Positions 56,325 through 64,000 of a DNA stretch of 64,000 bases are shown here, one piece after another. Position 1 is the stretch's first letter, and the number at the start of each line of letters is the position of its first letter. Both the position numbers and the translations under genes were made by a program. Origin of the DNA: JAWKRB01 sp041389885. Lineage in GTDB: Bacteria > Myxococcota_A > Polyangia > Polyangiales > Ga0077539. The DNA lies in assembly GCA_041389885.1 (NCBI GenBank), contig JAWKRB010000020.1, positions 89,652 through 153,651 on the forward strand, written 5' to 3'. The notes beneath the pieces are model-generated. The model searched no databases. It was given only the letters and a program-made list of their open reading frames with translations, and had not been told where the DNA came from.

Positions 56325-57488
56325 ATGCACGCACGAATCGCCTCGATCGCCTCGGTACTTGTCGCCATCGCGACCGGCTGCACCGTGGAGAGCAACTTCA
56401 CCCGCCCCACCGTCGGCGTGCAGGGGAGCGTCGTCGCCGGCGGCGAGCTTCAGGCGGGCGCGCAGGGCCCCCAGGGCACGGTCATCGCGCCGCAGGGCAC
56501 CGTCGTCGGCGGCGTGCAGGGCGGCGTCATGGTGCCTCAGGGGCAGGTCGGCGTGGTGGCGCAGCCGCAGATGGGCCCCCAGGGCGGGGTGGTGATGCAG
56601 CCCCCAGGCGTCGCCGTGGGTGGGCCGCAGGGTCACCACGGTCACCACGGTCACCACGGCCAGGGCGGCGTGCACGTCGGCGTGCAGGGCGGTGTGAACG
56701 TCGGCGTGCAGGGCGGCTACGTCGGCGGAATGCCTCCCCAGGGCGGCGTCAACGTCGGCGTGCAGGGCCCCCAGGGCACCGTGATCGGCGTGGCGCAGCC
56801 CCAGGGCGGCGTGTACACCGGGCCGCGGGGTCCGCAGGGCTCGGTGATCGGCGTCGTGCAGCCCCAGGGTGGGGTGGTGCAGCCCCAGGGCGGCGGATAC
56901 GTCGGGGCAACGGTGCAGGGCGGCGTCAACGTCGGCGGGAGCATCACCACGGGTCCGACGCCGAGCGGCGGGAGCATCACCACGGGCCCCACGCCGGGCG
57001 GCAACGTTGTGGTCACCGGACCGAGCCGTCCGGGTGTGCAGGCCGGTATGCTCCCCACCGCGGTGGTGCCGTTTCGCCCCGCGCCGGGCGCGGTGATCAC
57101 CACGCCGACGATGCCCAACGGCGTTCGTACGGCGCCCATGGGTGCCACCGTGGTCACCACGGGCACCATGCCCGGCACCACCCCCGTCGCCCCCATGGGC
57201 TCGACCGTGGTCACCACGGGCACCATGCCCGGCACCACCCCCGTCGCCCCCATGGGCTACGGCACGGTCACCGGCGGGGTCGTCTCGCCCACCACGCCGG
57301 GCGTGCCCGGACGGCCGACGATGCAGCCCGGCTCGGTCACGGTCTCGGGCACCGCCCCGAGCCAGAACCGCCGCAACCCGATCACCCTCGCGCCGAACCC
57401 CGACCTCATTCGTCGGCCCATTGATCCCAGCCAGATCCGCCAGCCGCCTCCGCCGGTCCCCTCGGCGAACGTGGTCATCACCCGCTGA
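56325..57488 (+). CDS. Gly/Gln/Val-rich collagen-like lipoprotein
   Basis: A 387-residue low-complexity lipoprotein. The signal RIASIASVLVAIATGC ends at a lipobox Cys. The mature protein is built of GPQGTVIAPQGTVV-type and VQGGVNVGVQGGY-type units, with HHGHHGHHG near residue 105 and a Pro/Thr/Met segment near 255-320 (ATVVTTGTMPGTTPVAPMG, duplicated). It resembles collagen-like or silk-like surface proteins but lacks strict G-x-y triplets. It could be a stalk, glue or exopolysaccharide-associated protein. It lies just before gmd. No enzymatic motif. The 3' end is followed by a 9-bp stem-loop. Confidence 0.75.
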   Translation: MHARIASIASVLVAIATGCTVESNFTRPTVGVQGSVVAGGELQAGAQGPQGTVIAPQGTVVGGVQGGVMVPQGQVGVVAQPQMGPQGGVVMQPPGVAVGGPQGHHGHHGHHGQGGVHVGVQGGVNVGVQGGYVGGMPPQGGVNVGVQGPQGTVIGVAQPQGGVYTGPRGPQGSVIGVVQPQGGVVQPQGGGYVGATVQGGVNVGGSITTGPTPSGGSITTGPTPGGNVVVTGPSRPGVQAGMLPTAVVPFRPAPGAVITTPTMPNGVRTAPMGATVVTTGTMPGTTPVAPMGSTVVTTGTMPGTTPVAPMGYGTVTGGVVSPTTPGVPGRPTMQPGSVTVSGTAPSQNRRNPITLAPNPDLIRRPIDPSQIRQPPPPVPSANVVITR

Positions 57489-57515
57489 TCCGACGCTTTC
57501 CTTCGAACGCCCACC

Positions 57516-57538
57516 GGCGCTCCGCGCAACGGAGCGCC
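57516..57538 (+). terminator. Stem-loop downstream of the collagen-like gene
   Basis: GGCGCTCCG pairs with CGGAGCGCC around loop CGCAA, 27 nt after the stop at 57488. There is no T-run, so efficiency is uncertain. Confidence 0.45.
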
Positions 57539-57628
57539 TCGCGCGTTGGCGGAACACCCCGTCCATGATAAACGCGCGGCCCCGCCCGCGGGGTCGACAG
57601 GGCCCCCCAAGGCAGTAGACGGAGCACC

Positions 57629-58627
57629 ATGAAGCGAGCGCTGATCACCGGGATCACCGGACAGGATGGGTCGTACCTCTCAGAACTCCTGCTCGCGAAG
57701 GGCTACGAGGTCCACGGCGTCGTTCGGCGGTCGAGCTCGTTCAACACCGAGCGCATCGACCACATCTACCGCGACCCCCACGAGCTCGGGGTGAACCTCC
57801 ACCTGCACTACGGCGACCTCAACGACTCCTCGTCGCTGCAGTCGGTGATCGACGCGGTGAAGCCCGACGAGGTCTACAACCTCGGCGCCCAGAGCCACGT
57901 GCGCGTGAGCTTCGACATCCCCGAGTACACCGGCGAGGTCACCGCCCTCGGCGCCGTGCGGCTCCTCGAGGCGATCCGCAAGGTCGGGGTGCACTGCAAG
58001 TTCTACCAGGCCAGCTCCAGCGAGCTCTACGGCAAGGTCGTCGAGACGCCCCAGAAGGAGACCACGCCCTTTCACCCCCGCAGCCCCTACGCCGTGGCCA
58101 AGGCCTACGCGTTCTACATCACCCAGAACTACCGCGAGGCCTACGGGATGTTCGCGGTGAACGGGATCCTCTTCAACCACGAGTCCGAGCGCCGCGGCGA
58201 GACCTTCGTGACCCGCAAGATCACCCGCGCCGTGGGGCGCATCGTGACCGGCGTGCAGAAGGAGCTCTTCCTCGGCAACCTCGACGCCCGCCGCGACTGG
58301 GGCTACGCGCCCGACTACGTCGAGGCCATGTGGCTGATGCTCCAGGCCAACCGCCCCGACGACTACGTCATCGGCACCGGCGAGACGCACTCGGTGAAGG
58401 AGTTCCTCGACGTGGCCTTCGAGCGCGTGGGCCTCGACTGGAAGGACTACGTTCGCATCGACCCGCGGTACTTTCGCCCCGCCGAGGTCGACCTGCTGCT
58501 CTCCGACCCCTCCCGCGCGAAGGCCGAGCTCAACTGGGCGCCCAAGGTGGGCTTCAAGGAGCTGGTCACCCGCATGGTCGACAGCGACGTCGAGCTCGCC
58601 CGCCGCGAGCAGCGCGCCCGCGGCTGA
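57629..58627 (+). CDS. gmd: GDP-mannose 4,6-dehydratase
   Basis: Gmd converts GDP-D-mannose to GDP-4-keto-6-deoxymannose, precursor of fucose, rhamnose and perosamine-type surface sugars. The 332-residue product shows the NAD-binding GITGQDGSYLSELLL, YGDLNDSSSLQSVID, GAQSHVRVSFDIPEYTGEV, SSSELYGKVVETPQKE and the catalytic YAVAKAYAFYI (YxxxK). HESERRGETFVTRKITRAVG and DARRDWGYAPDYVEAMW complete the family pattern. ATG 57629 has GGAG 4 nt upstream. It is a short-chain dehydrogenase/reductase of extended type. No second sugar-enzyme gene is adjacent; the next gene is convergent. Confidence 0.95.
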   Translation: MKRALITGITGQDGSYLSELLLAKGYEVHGVVRRSSSFNTERIDHIYRDPHELGVNLHLHYGDLNDSSSLQSVIDAVKPDEVYNLGAQSHVRVSFDIPEYTGEVTALGAVRLLEAIRKVGVHCKFYQASSSELYGKVVETPQKETTPFHPRSPYAVAKAYAFYITQNYREAYGMFAVNGILFNHESERRGETFVTRKITRAVGRIVTGVQKELFLGNLDARRDWGYAPDYVEAMWLMLQANRPDDYVIGTGETHSVKEFLDVAFERVGLDWKDYVRIDPRYFRPAEVDLLLSDPSRAKAELNWAPKVGFKELVTRMVDSDVELARREQRARG

Positions 58628-59185
58628 TCACCTCGGCGGCAGCGCCGGGGCCACCATCGCCTCGATCGCCTCCCGCGTCGGAACGTCCTCCAGGCGCCGC
58701 GCGACGCCCCCGGCGCGGTTCAGCAAGAAGAGCGTGGGGACGTGGTCGATGCGTCCCAGGTCGCTCTCTCCCAGGCGAATCGACTCGTCGGCGCCGCACA
58801 GGCGCGAGTGCGTCAGGCCCGCGACGTCGCGGTAGGTGCCGAGCACGAGGGCGAGGTCCCTGAACTCCATGCGGTCCCCCGCCAGGGCGATGGCGACGAG
58901 GTCGTCGGGGTGCGCCGCGGCCACCTGGTCGACGTGCCGCAGGAGCAGCTGCGACGCGAGGTTCTCGCTGGTGAACGCGACCAGCAGCACCGCGCGGCCC
59001 CGCAGCGACGAGAGCGCGAGCTCGCCGTCGAGGCACGCGAGGCGCAGGTCCACCGCGGGCGCGTGGGCGTAGCGCGTGGGCGGCGCGACGGGCGCCGCGG
59101 GAGGCGCCGAGGCGCAGCCCAGGAGCAGCGCGCCGAGGAGGGCGCTACTCCTTGCTCGCGGCGCCCACGAAGCGGTCTTCTTCAT
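58628..59185 (-). CDS. Thioredoxin-fold lipoprotein without CXXC
   Basis: A 185-residue lipoprotein. The signal RSSALLGALLLGC ends at a lipobox Cys. The domain has TlpA/redoxin-like order: LACLDGELALSSLRGRAVLL, VAFTSENLASQLLLRHVDQV, then LVAIALAGDRMEFRDLALVL and VPTLFLLNRAGGVARRLEDV. In TlpA-type proteins a CXXC or CP sits in the segment that here reads AFTSENLAS, so the redox motif is missing and thiol chemistry is unlikely. It may bind another protein or haem. The gene is convergent with gmd, and its ATG lies within the 3' part of the upstream gene (41-bp overlap). Confidence 0.7.
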   Translation of the reverse strand: MKKTASWAPRARSSALLGALLLGCASAPPAAPVAPPTRYAHAPAVDLRLACLDGELALSSLRGRAVLLVAFTSENLASQLLLRHVDQVAAAHPDDLVAIALAGDRMEFRDLALVLGTYRDVAGLTHSRLCGADESIRLGESDLGRIDHVPTLFLLNRAGGVARRLEDVPTREAIEAMVAPALPPR

Positions 59186-59777
59186 CCTTGAACAGCACGT
59201 TGAAGGTCGTGAGGGAGCCGTAGCACCCGGTGATGTACTGCTGGAGCGAGACCTTCTCGTCGTCGGCGAGGCGGGGGTGCTGGTTGATCTTCTGCTCGAG
59301 CACCCGCAGCCGGTCGCGCACCATCACCACCTTGTGCAGCAGCGCGTCGATGGGGATGCGCTGCTCCTTCAGGCCCTCCTTGCCGGGCTTCAAGATCACC
59401 TCGCCGCCGCGAAACTTCTCCGCGATGGGCGTCTCGCCCAGCGCGAGCTCATCGCGGAGGATCTCTCGGAGCACCGTTCGAAACGTCGCCTCGTCCATGT
59501 CGTCTACCTCGATGTCGATGGGCGCCCGTCGCGCGGGGGCCTCGACGTGTGTCTCTCTCGCGCGCGTTCGTTTGGGGGGCGCCGCGGTGTGGCGCCGGAG
59601 CGTGCCCGCCGCCACCCACGCGCCGCACGAAGACCCCACGGGACGCACCGGAGGCCACGTCCCGTAGGAGCAGTCGCCCACCTCGATGCGCTTCACCGGC
59701 TCGATGCGTATCGAGTGAAAATACGCGCAGTCTGCGCAGCGATGCGACGCGTCGCTCACGGCGGCGGAGGATGCCAC
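59145..59777 (-). CDS. Hypothetical protein with N-terminal Cys cluster
   Basis: A 210-residue cytoplasmic protein of unknown family. The N-terminus has five Cys (HRCADCAYF; VGDCSYGTW; SSCGAW), possibly a metal site. The rest is helical and conserved-looking (VDDMDEATFRTVLREILRDE; LLHKVVMVRDRLRVLEQKIN; QQYITGCYGSLTTFNVLFKD). GTG 59777 is the longest start; GTG 59759 (VSDASHRC) is an alternative. The 3' end overlaps the downstream lipoprotein gene by 41 bases. No membrane segment or signal. I cannot assign a function. Confidence 0.6.
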   Translation of the reverse strand: MASSAAVSDASHRCADCAYFHSIRIEPVKRIEVGDCSYGTWPPVRPVGSSCGAWVAAGTLRRHTAAPPKRTRARETHVEAPARRAPIDIEVDDMDEATFRTVLREILRDELALGETPIAEKFRGGEVILKPGKEGLKEQRIPIDALLHKVVMVRDRLRVLEQKINQHPRLADDEKVSLQQYITGCYGSLTTFNVLFKDEEDRFVGAASKE

Positions 59778-59825
59778 AACGCGCGGCGGACGAAAGCCCG
59801 CGAGGGACCGCGACCCGGCGGGCGG

Positions 59826-62150
59826 TCAGTTGTTCGGCGCGCCGTTGCAGATCCACGCGCGAAACAGGTCGAGCTGGTTGGAGGGGAGCTCGGCGCCGTT
59901 GGCGGGCATCTGGTTGCCCGAACACATGCCGACGCCGGTGAGCTTGTTCATGAGGTAGCTCGACGAGACCGAGCCCGGCGCGACCCGCAGGGTGCCGACG
60001 TTGCACCCCGAGGCCGCGACGTTGACCAGCGCCGCGTACGACCGGCCGGTCGAGAGGGCCAGGCCGCCCGCGGGCCGCACGGTGCCGTGGCACCCCGTGT
60101 TGCAGCTCGCGTTGAAGATCGGCTGGAGCTGCGACGCGAGGCTCACCGAGGGCCCGCAGCCCGCGCAGGCGCCCGCGGTGCAGGTCTGCCCCGAAGGGCA
60201 CGCGCGGCCGCAGGCGCCGCAATTCGCGCCGTCGGTCTGGGTGTTCACGCAGGCGCCGCCGCAGAGCGTGGCGCCGCCCGCGCACGAGCTGGTGCACGCG
60301 CCCGCGGCGCAGGTCTGCCCCGAGGGGCACGCGCGGCCGCAGGCGCCGCAGTTCGCGGTGCTGGTCGAGGTGTCGACGCAGAGCCCCCCGCAGAGCGTCA
60401 GCCCCGCGCCGCAGGTGCACGCGCCCGCGGTGCAGCTCTGCGTCGAGGCGCAGGCCCGCCCGCAGGCGCCGCAGTTCGAGGTGTCGTCCTGCAGGTTCAC
60501 GCAGGAGCCGCTGCACAGGGAGGTGCCGCCGGCGCAGGTGCTGGTGCAGGCGCCCGCGCTGCAGCTCTGCCCGGTGGTGCACGCCTGAGCGCCTGGTTCG
60601 CCGCGTCGCTCTGCACGTCGGTGCCACGCGCCCCGCCGCACGCGAGCCTTTGAAGGGCGCGCACGCCCCGCGCTGCGGGTCTGCCCCGCGGCGCACGCGC
60701 GGTATAAGGCGCCGCAGTTCGACGCGTCGCTCTGGAGGGTTGGCGCACGAGCCCCGCAGGCGTCGCGCCCGCGCCGCAGGAGCTCGCGCACGCGCCGGCG
60801 TTGCACGTCTGCCCCGCGGCGCGCGGTGCAGGCGCCGCAGTTCAACGCGTCAGACTGCGCGTTGACACTGCCCGCCGCACGCGAGCTGCCCCGAGGGCAC
60901 GCGCACACCCCGCGCTGCAGGTCTGCCCCGCAGCGCACGCGCGGCCGCAGGCGCCGCATTCGACGCGTCGCTCTGGAGGTTGGCGCACGAGCCCCGCAGA
61001 GCGTGGTGCCCGCCGCGAGGGGCACGCGCACACCCCCGCGCTGCAGGTCTGCCCCGCAGCGCACGCGCGGCCGCAGGCGCCGCAGTTCGACGCGTCGCTC
61101 TGGAGGTTGGCGCACGAGCCCCCGCAGAGCGTCGTGCCCGCGCCGCAGGAGCTCGCGCAGGCGCCGGCGTTGCACGTCTGCCCCGCGCCGCACACGCGAC
61201 CGCAGCCGCCGCAGTTCGACGCGTCGCTCTGGAGGTCAGCGCACGAGCCGCCGCAGGGAGAGGTGCCTCCGGCGCACGCGCCTCGGGTGCACACGCCGCG
61301 GTTGCACACGAAGCCGGCGCCGCAGGCGTAACCGCAGCTCCCGCAGTCGGTCGAGTCGGTCTGGAGGTTCGCGCAGCCGCCGCCGCACGCCGTCTGCCCG
61401 GCGCCGCAGACGCAGGTCCCGGCGTTGCACGTCTGCCCCGAGCCGCAGGCGCGGCCGCAGGCGCCGCAGTTCGTCGCGCTGATGCGGGTGTCGACGCAGA
61501 CGCCGCCGCAGAGGGTGAGGCCGCCGCCGCACACGCAGGCGCCCGCGCTGCACGTCTGCCCCGAGCCACAGGCGCGTCCGCAGGCGCCGCAGCTCGTCGC
61601 GCTGGTCTGGGTGTTCACGCAGGCGCCGCTGCAGAGCGTCCCGCCCCCCGCGCAGGCGCAGACGCCCGCGGCGCAGGTGTGCCCCACGCCGCAGGCGCGG
61701 CCGCAGGCGCCGCAGCTCGTCGCGCTGGTCTGGGTGTTCACGCAGGCGCCGCTGCAGAGCGTCGCGCCGCCCGCACAGGCGCACGCGCCCGCCGCGCAGG
61801 TCTGCCCCGCGGCGCAGGCCCGGCCGCACGCGCCGCAGTTCGTCGCGCTGACGCGGGTGTCGACGCAGGCGCCGCCGCAGAGCGACTGGCCGCCCCCGCA
61901 CACGCAGGCGCCCGCGCTGCACGTCTGCCCCGCGGCGCAGGCCCGGCCGCAGGCGCCGCAGTTCGTCGCGCTGGCGCGGGTGTCGACGCAGGCGCCGCCG
62001 CAGAGCGTCTGCGACATCGGGCAGGCGCAGGCCCCGCTCACGCAGCTCTGACCAGGGACGCAGACGCGGCCGCAGGCGCCGCAGTTCGACGGGTCCATCG
62101 CGACGGAGACGCAGCGGCCCCCGCAGGACATCTGCCCCGCGGCGCAGCCC
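59826..62150 (-). repeat. Array of about fifteen 120-123-bp Cys-rich units
   Basis: Recurring gcaggcgccgcag blocks with spacings of about 120-123 bp encode 40-41-residue units. The stretch from 60600 to 61080 has lost frame in several units, as in the other Cys-rich array. The same unit occurs once in the NIDO lipoprotein (30817-32268). Confidence 0.8.
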
Positions 62151-62701
62151 GGCACGTCGGGTGACGGCGCGTCGGCGGGAGGAGCGGGCGCGTCGACCGA
62201 GGCGTCCGTCGCGCCGTCCCGCGCGGCGTCGACGCCCGACGCGTCGGCGCCGGCGTCGACCGACGCGTCGAGGGGAGACGCCGGGAGCGAGCGGATCCAC
62301 GCCGCGACGCAGGCGACCTGCTCGGGGTCGAGGGCGGGCGCGCCGAGCGGCATGCGCACGCCGCACTCGGGGAGGCTCTGGGCGATCTTCACGTAGAGCT
62401 GCGAGCGCTCAGGGTCCCCCGGCACCACCAGGCGCTCGCCCGCGCAGCCGACCGAGGGGGCGTTGATGACGCGACCCTCGAGCCCTGGCGAGACGAGGTC
62501 CAGGCCGTAGGAGGGCATGTCGGTGCCGTGACACCCGGAGCTGCCACACTGAGCCGCGAAGAGCCCCCGCTGGAGCGCGGCGGTGTCGGTCGAGCAGCTT
62601 CGCAGCAGATTCGCCGGGCGAAGCCCGTCGGTGTCTACGTTTCCACACCCCGCGAGCGCGACGAGCAACAGAAGGCGCAAGCACACCAAGAGTCTACTCA
62701 T
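59826..62701 (-). CDS. Cys-rich repeat lipoprotein with terminal cytochrome-like domains (frameshifted)
   Basis: About 958 residues. The signal LLLLVALAGC ends at a lipobox. An N-terminal cytochrome-like domain (about 30-150) has AAQCGSSGCHGTD (CX4CH) and CGVRMPLGAP with a candidate distal Met. After an Ala/Asp linker come about 15 STIG1-like Cys-rich units of 40-41 residues (CGGACVDTRASATNCGACGR; ACAAGQTCSAG). A second cytochrome-like domain ends the protein: FNASCNTGCHGTV (CX3CH), MCSGNQMPANGAEL and LFRAWICNGAP. Between about 60600 and 61080 the frame breaks several times in near-identical repeats. GGAGG 8 nt before ATG 62701 fixes the start. Possible role: extracellular electron transfer or surface adhesion. 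Confidence 0.65.
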
Positions 62702-62709
62702 TTCAAGGA

Positions 62710-62714
62710 CCTCC
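62710..62714 (-). promoter_or_regulatory. Shine-Dalgarno GGAGG before ATG 62701
   Basis: Reads GGAGG on the minus strand, 8 nt before ATG 62701. It sets the start of the repeat lipoprotein over a longer frame opening near 62770. Confidence 0.6.
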
Positions 62715-62851
62715 AAGACGCCGCTGGTAGGTGGAGTGTCTTGGATCGCCGCGGGGACTCCACTACGCAACGATTGCAGGCCTGCGCGATGCCCGTGTGC
62801 GCGTGTGCGTGGGGGTAGGCGTGACGCTGGCCCCGGTCTGCGCGCCGGCGC

Positions 62852-63298
62852 TCAGGGCGCGTCGGCGCCCGCGTCGACGGGCGAGGGCGGGAGCGCGCGG
62901 ATCCACGCAGCCACGCACCCGACCGCGTTCGCGCCGACGCGCGCTCCCCCGAGGGGCATGCGCACGCCGCACTTCGGGAGATCCTCGGCGATCTTCAGGT
63001 AGAGCACCGAGCGCTCGGGGTGACCCGGCACGACCAGGAGCTCACCAGGGCACCCCATGGCGGGAACGTTCACCACGCGACGCGCGAGGTCGGGCGACAC
63101 CAGGTCGAGGTCGTAGGTGGGCTGGTCGGTGCCGTGGCAGCCCGATCCTCCGCAGCGCTCCGCGAAGAGCTCGTTCTGCAGCCCCGCGAGGTCGGGGGGA
63201 CAGCTCCGCGAGAGGTCGGTCGGGCGGCGCGCTTCGGTCTCGGTGAGCCCGCACCCCGCGAGCAGCGGGAGGGATAGAAGTAGCGACGCGCGGATCAT
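62852..63298 (-). CDS. Small cytochrome-like lipoprotein, paralogue of the neighbour's first domain
   Basis: A 148-residue lipoprotein. The signal LLLSLPLLAGC ends at a lipobox Cys. The domain is ERCGGSGCHGTDQPTYDLDL (CX4CH), VPGHPERSVLYLKIAEDLPK, CGVRMPLGGARVGANAVGCV and AAWIRALPPSP. It matches the first 150 residues of the repeat lipoprotein at 59826-62701 with the same motif spacing, so the two arose by duplication; the repeats and second domain are absent here. ATG 63298 is supported by a TACCCT box 7 nt upstream. The usual haem motif CXXCH is not present; a CX4CH attachment would be non-canonical and needs proof. Confidence 0.75.
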   Translation of the reverse strand: MIRASLLLSLPLLAGCGLTETEARRPTDLSRSCPPDLAGLQNELFAERCGGSGCHGTDQPTYDLDLVSPDLARRVVNVPAMGCPGELLVVPGHPERSVLYLKIAEDLPKCGVRMPLGGARVGANAVGCVAAWIRALPPSPVDAGADAP

Positions 63299-63305
63299 GG
63301 CGCAG

Positions 63306-63311
63306 AGGGTA
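63306..63311 (-). promoter_or_regulatory. Putative -10 box TACCCT of the small cytochrome-like gene
   Basis: TACCCT ends 7 nt before ATG 63298. Confidence 0.45.
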
Positions 63312-63316
63312 CGCGT

Positions 63317-64000
63317 TCAGTCGCGAAGGACGTCGTGGATGTGCTCGGCGGTGACGGCGCGGTCGAGCCAACGCTCGAGCGTCGCGCGGTCATCGCAGGC
63401 GATCACCCGCGCGCGAACCTCGTCGTCGAGGTGCACCCCGCGGCGAGCGAGCACCCGCAGCACCGACGCGGCGAGGGCGGCGAGCTCTCCGCGCGCCTCG
63501 CGCGCTGCAAGGGTCTGCTCGAAGACGCGGTTACCCGAGGCCAGCAGCGCCCTCGCGACGGTGTCGTCGGCGCGCACGCGGTCGATCAGCGCCGCGACCG
63601 GAACCGCCACCCGAAAGCATCGATCGTGGATCTCTCCGGCCGCATCGAGCTCGGTCCAGTCGTGATGGGCGTGGTCCCACTCGTAGACGGCGCGGGTCGC
63701 GACGCGCACCGCGAAGAGCCTGCGCACGCCGCGCTTCGCGAATTTCTCGACCTTCGCGGTGGTGTGCGAGAGGCGCTCGCTGTCGAGCACCTCGAAGGCG
63801 ATCTCTTCGAGCTGTCGGCCGCCCGTGACGGGATCCGGCGCGCTCGGAAAGACGCTCACATCGGGCGCCGCGTCGCTCTCGTCGTCGGCGCGGGTGAGCA
63901 TGCCGACCGCGACCTCGTAGCCCTCGGCCAGCACCCAGGGCGAGCGCATCAATTCCTCAATGGATTCAATGGATTCAATGGATTCAATGGATTTGTCGCG
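63317..64000 (-). CDS. Uma2-like (DUF820) protein with (Ser-Ile-Glu)n N-terminus, cut by window edge
   Basis: Resembles the Uma2 family, a predicted PD-(D/E)XK nuclease fold of unknown biological role. The core is APDVSVFPSAPDPVTGGRQL followed by IAFEVLDSERLSHTTAKVEK and GVRRLFAVRVATRAVYEWD, with the expected Asp, the E-V-L-S element and Lys. The C-terminal half is helical (ELAALAASVLRVLARRGVHL). ATG 63949 or TTG 63952 could start it. However, the frame stays open to the window edge, coding KSIESIESIESIESIEELMR through four 9-bp tandem repeats, so the true start may lie outside. The usual N-terminal part of the family is not visible. Confidence 0.6.
   Translation of the reverse strand, partial: RDKSIESIESIESIEELMRSPWVLAEGYEVAVGMLTRADDESDAAPDVSVFPSAPDPVTGGRQLEEIAFEVLDSERLSHTTAKVEKFAKRGVRRLFAVRVATRAVYEWDHAHHDWTELDAAGEIHDRCFRVAVPVAALIDRVRADDTVARALLASGNRVFEQTLAAREARGELAALAASVLRVLARRGVHLDDEVRARVIACDDRATLERWLDRAVTAEHIHDVLRD
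63957..63992. repeat. Four tandem copies of 9-bp TCAATGGAT
   Basis: Copies at 63957-63965, 63966-63974, 63975-63983 and 63984-63992. On the minus strand they read in frame as (S-I-E)n at the N-terminus of the Uma2-like product. The flanking GCGCATCAATTCC (63947-63959 region) also occurs at 51609-51621. Confidence 0.9.

Noticed and set aside
59826..62701. Tryptophan synthase alpha-like protein, a label sometimes given to such Cys-rich myxobacterial proteins
   Set aside because: There is no TIM-barrel sequence; the similarity would be to low-complexity Cys repeats only.
63957..63992. CRISPR-like array from the regular 9-bp repeats
   Set aside because: Units are too short, have no spacers and read in frame as Ser-Ile-Glu.

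Overview
The window looks like chromosomal DNA from a very GC-rich, predatory or social-type deltaproteobacterium of the Myxococcota, probably Polyangia or Sandaracinaceae-like. This is inferred from gene content and codon use; no rRNA is present to confirm it. The signs are three membrane-tethered Hanks-type Ser/Thr kinases, a PPP-family phosphatase, FHA proteins, a sigma-54 activator sensed by an FHA domain instead of a receiver, many lipoproteins, and long cysteine-rich repeat proteins typical of myxobacterial surfaces. I see no tRNA, rRNA, CRISPR array, insertion sequence or phage gene. Coding density is high, and only one gap exceeds 300 bases (51424-51838).

Layout. 1-5.3 kb: a DUF4403 gene fragment, then on the minus strand the end of a cytochrome c maturation cluster (ccmF, a zinc-ribbon membrane protein, a carboxypeptidase-regulatory-like membrane protein) and a HU/IHF-type DNA-binding protein. 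5.4-11.4 kb: a MATE transporter and a 1326-residue secreted TPR/HEAT protein with a small coupled partner. 11.4-21.5 kb: mostly housekeeping (moaC-moaE, a DnaQ-like exonuclease, an RseP-type protease with three PDZ-like domains, DUF1385 next to prfA, a CutA fusion, nadE). 21.5-51.4 kb: a signalling and envelope block. It holds a double-FHA protein, a Fam20C/HipA-like lipoprotein, a DUF885 peptidase, an Slt-type transglycosylase, three Ser/Thr kinases, a PEGA-like/TPR protein, a NIDO lipoprotein, an FHA sigma-54 activator coupled to a rhomboid, an ETF-beta-like methyltransferase coupled to an aldehyde dehydrogenase, Sua5, an arrestin-like repeat protein, a LonB-like protease and a TerB-PPP phosphatase. 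bS21 lies inside it. 51.8-63.3 kb: surface proteins with cysteine-rich arrays, a Gly/Gln-rich lipoprotein, gmd for GDP-sugar synthesis, and two lipoproteins with cytochrome-like CX4CH domains. The right edge cuts an Uma2-like gene with an in-frame Ser-Ile-Glu tandem repeat.

How the genes work together. Kinases, FHA readers and a PPP phosphatase within about 28 kb suggest a phosphothreonine signalling neighbourhood coupled to envelope proteins. The ccm gene fits the presence of cytochrome-like secreted proteins. Initiation seems to have three modes. Many first genes have a TANNNT box ending only 6-10 nt before the start codon, which suggests leaderless mRNAs. Downstream genes in operons often start inside an ATGA or GTGA overlap. 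Classical Shine-Dalgarno sites occur before a minority.

Quality warning. Several otherwise well-conserved genes are broken by single-base indels or in-frame stops (about 0.2-2.1, 2.37, 15.9, 24.2, 26.7, 29.7, 47.1, 48.7-49.2, 53.9-55.8 and 60.6-61.1 kb). The clustering at the window edge and in repeats or GC tracts points to residual long-read sequencing error rather than genuine decay.
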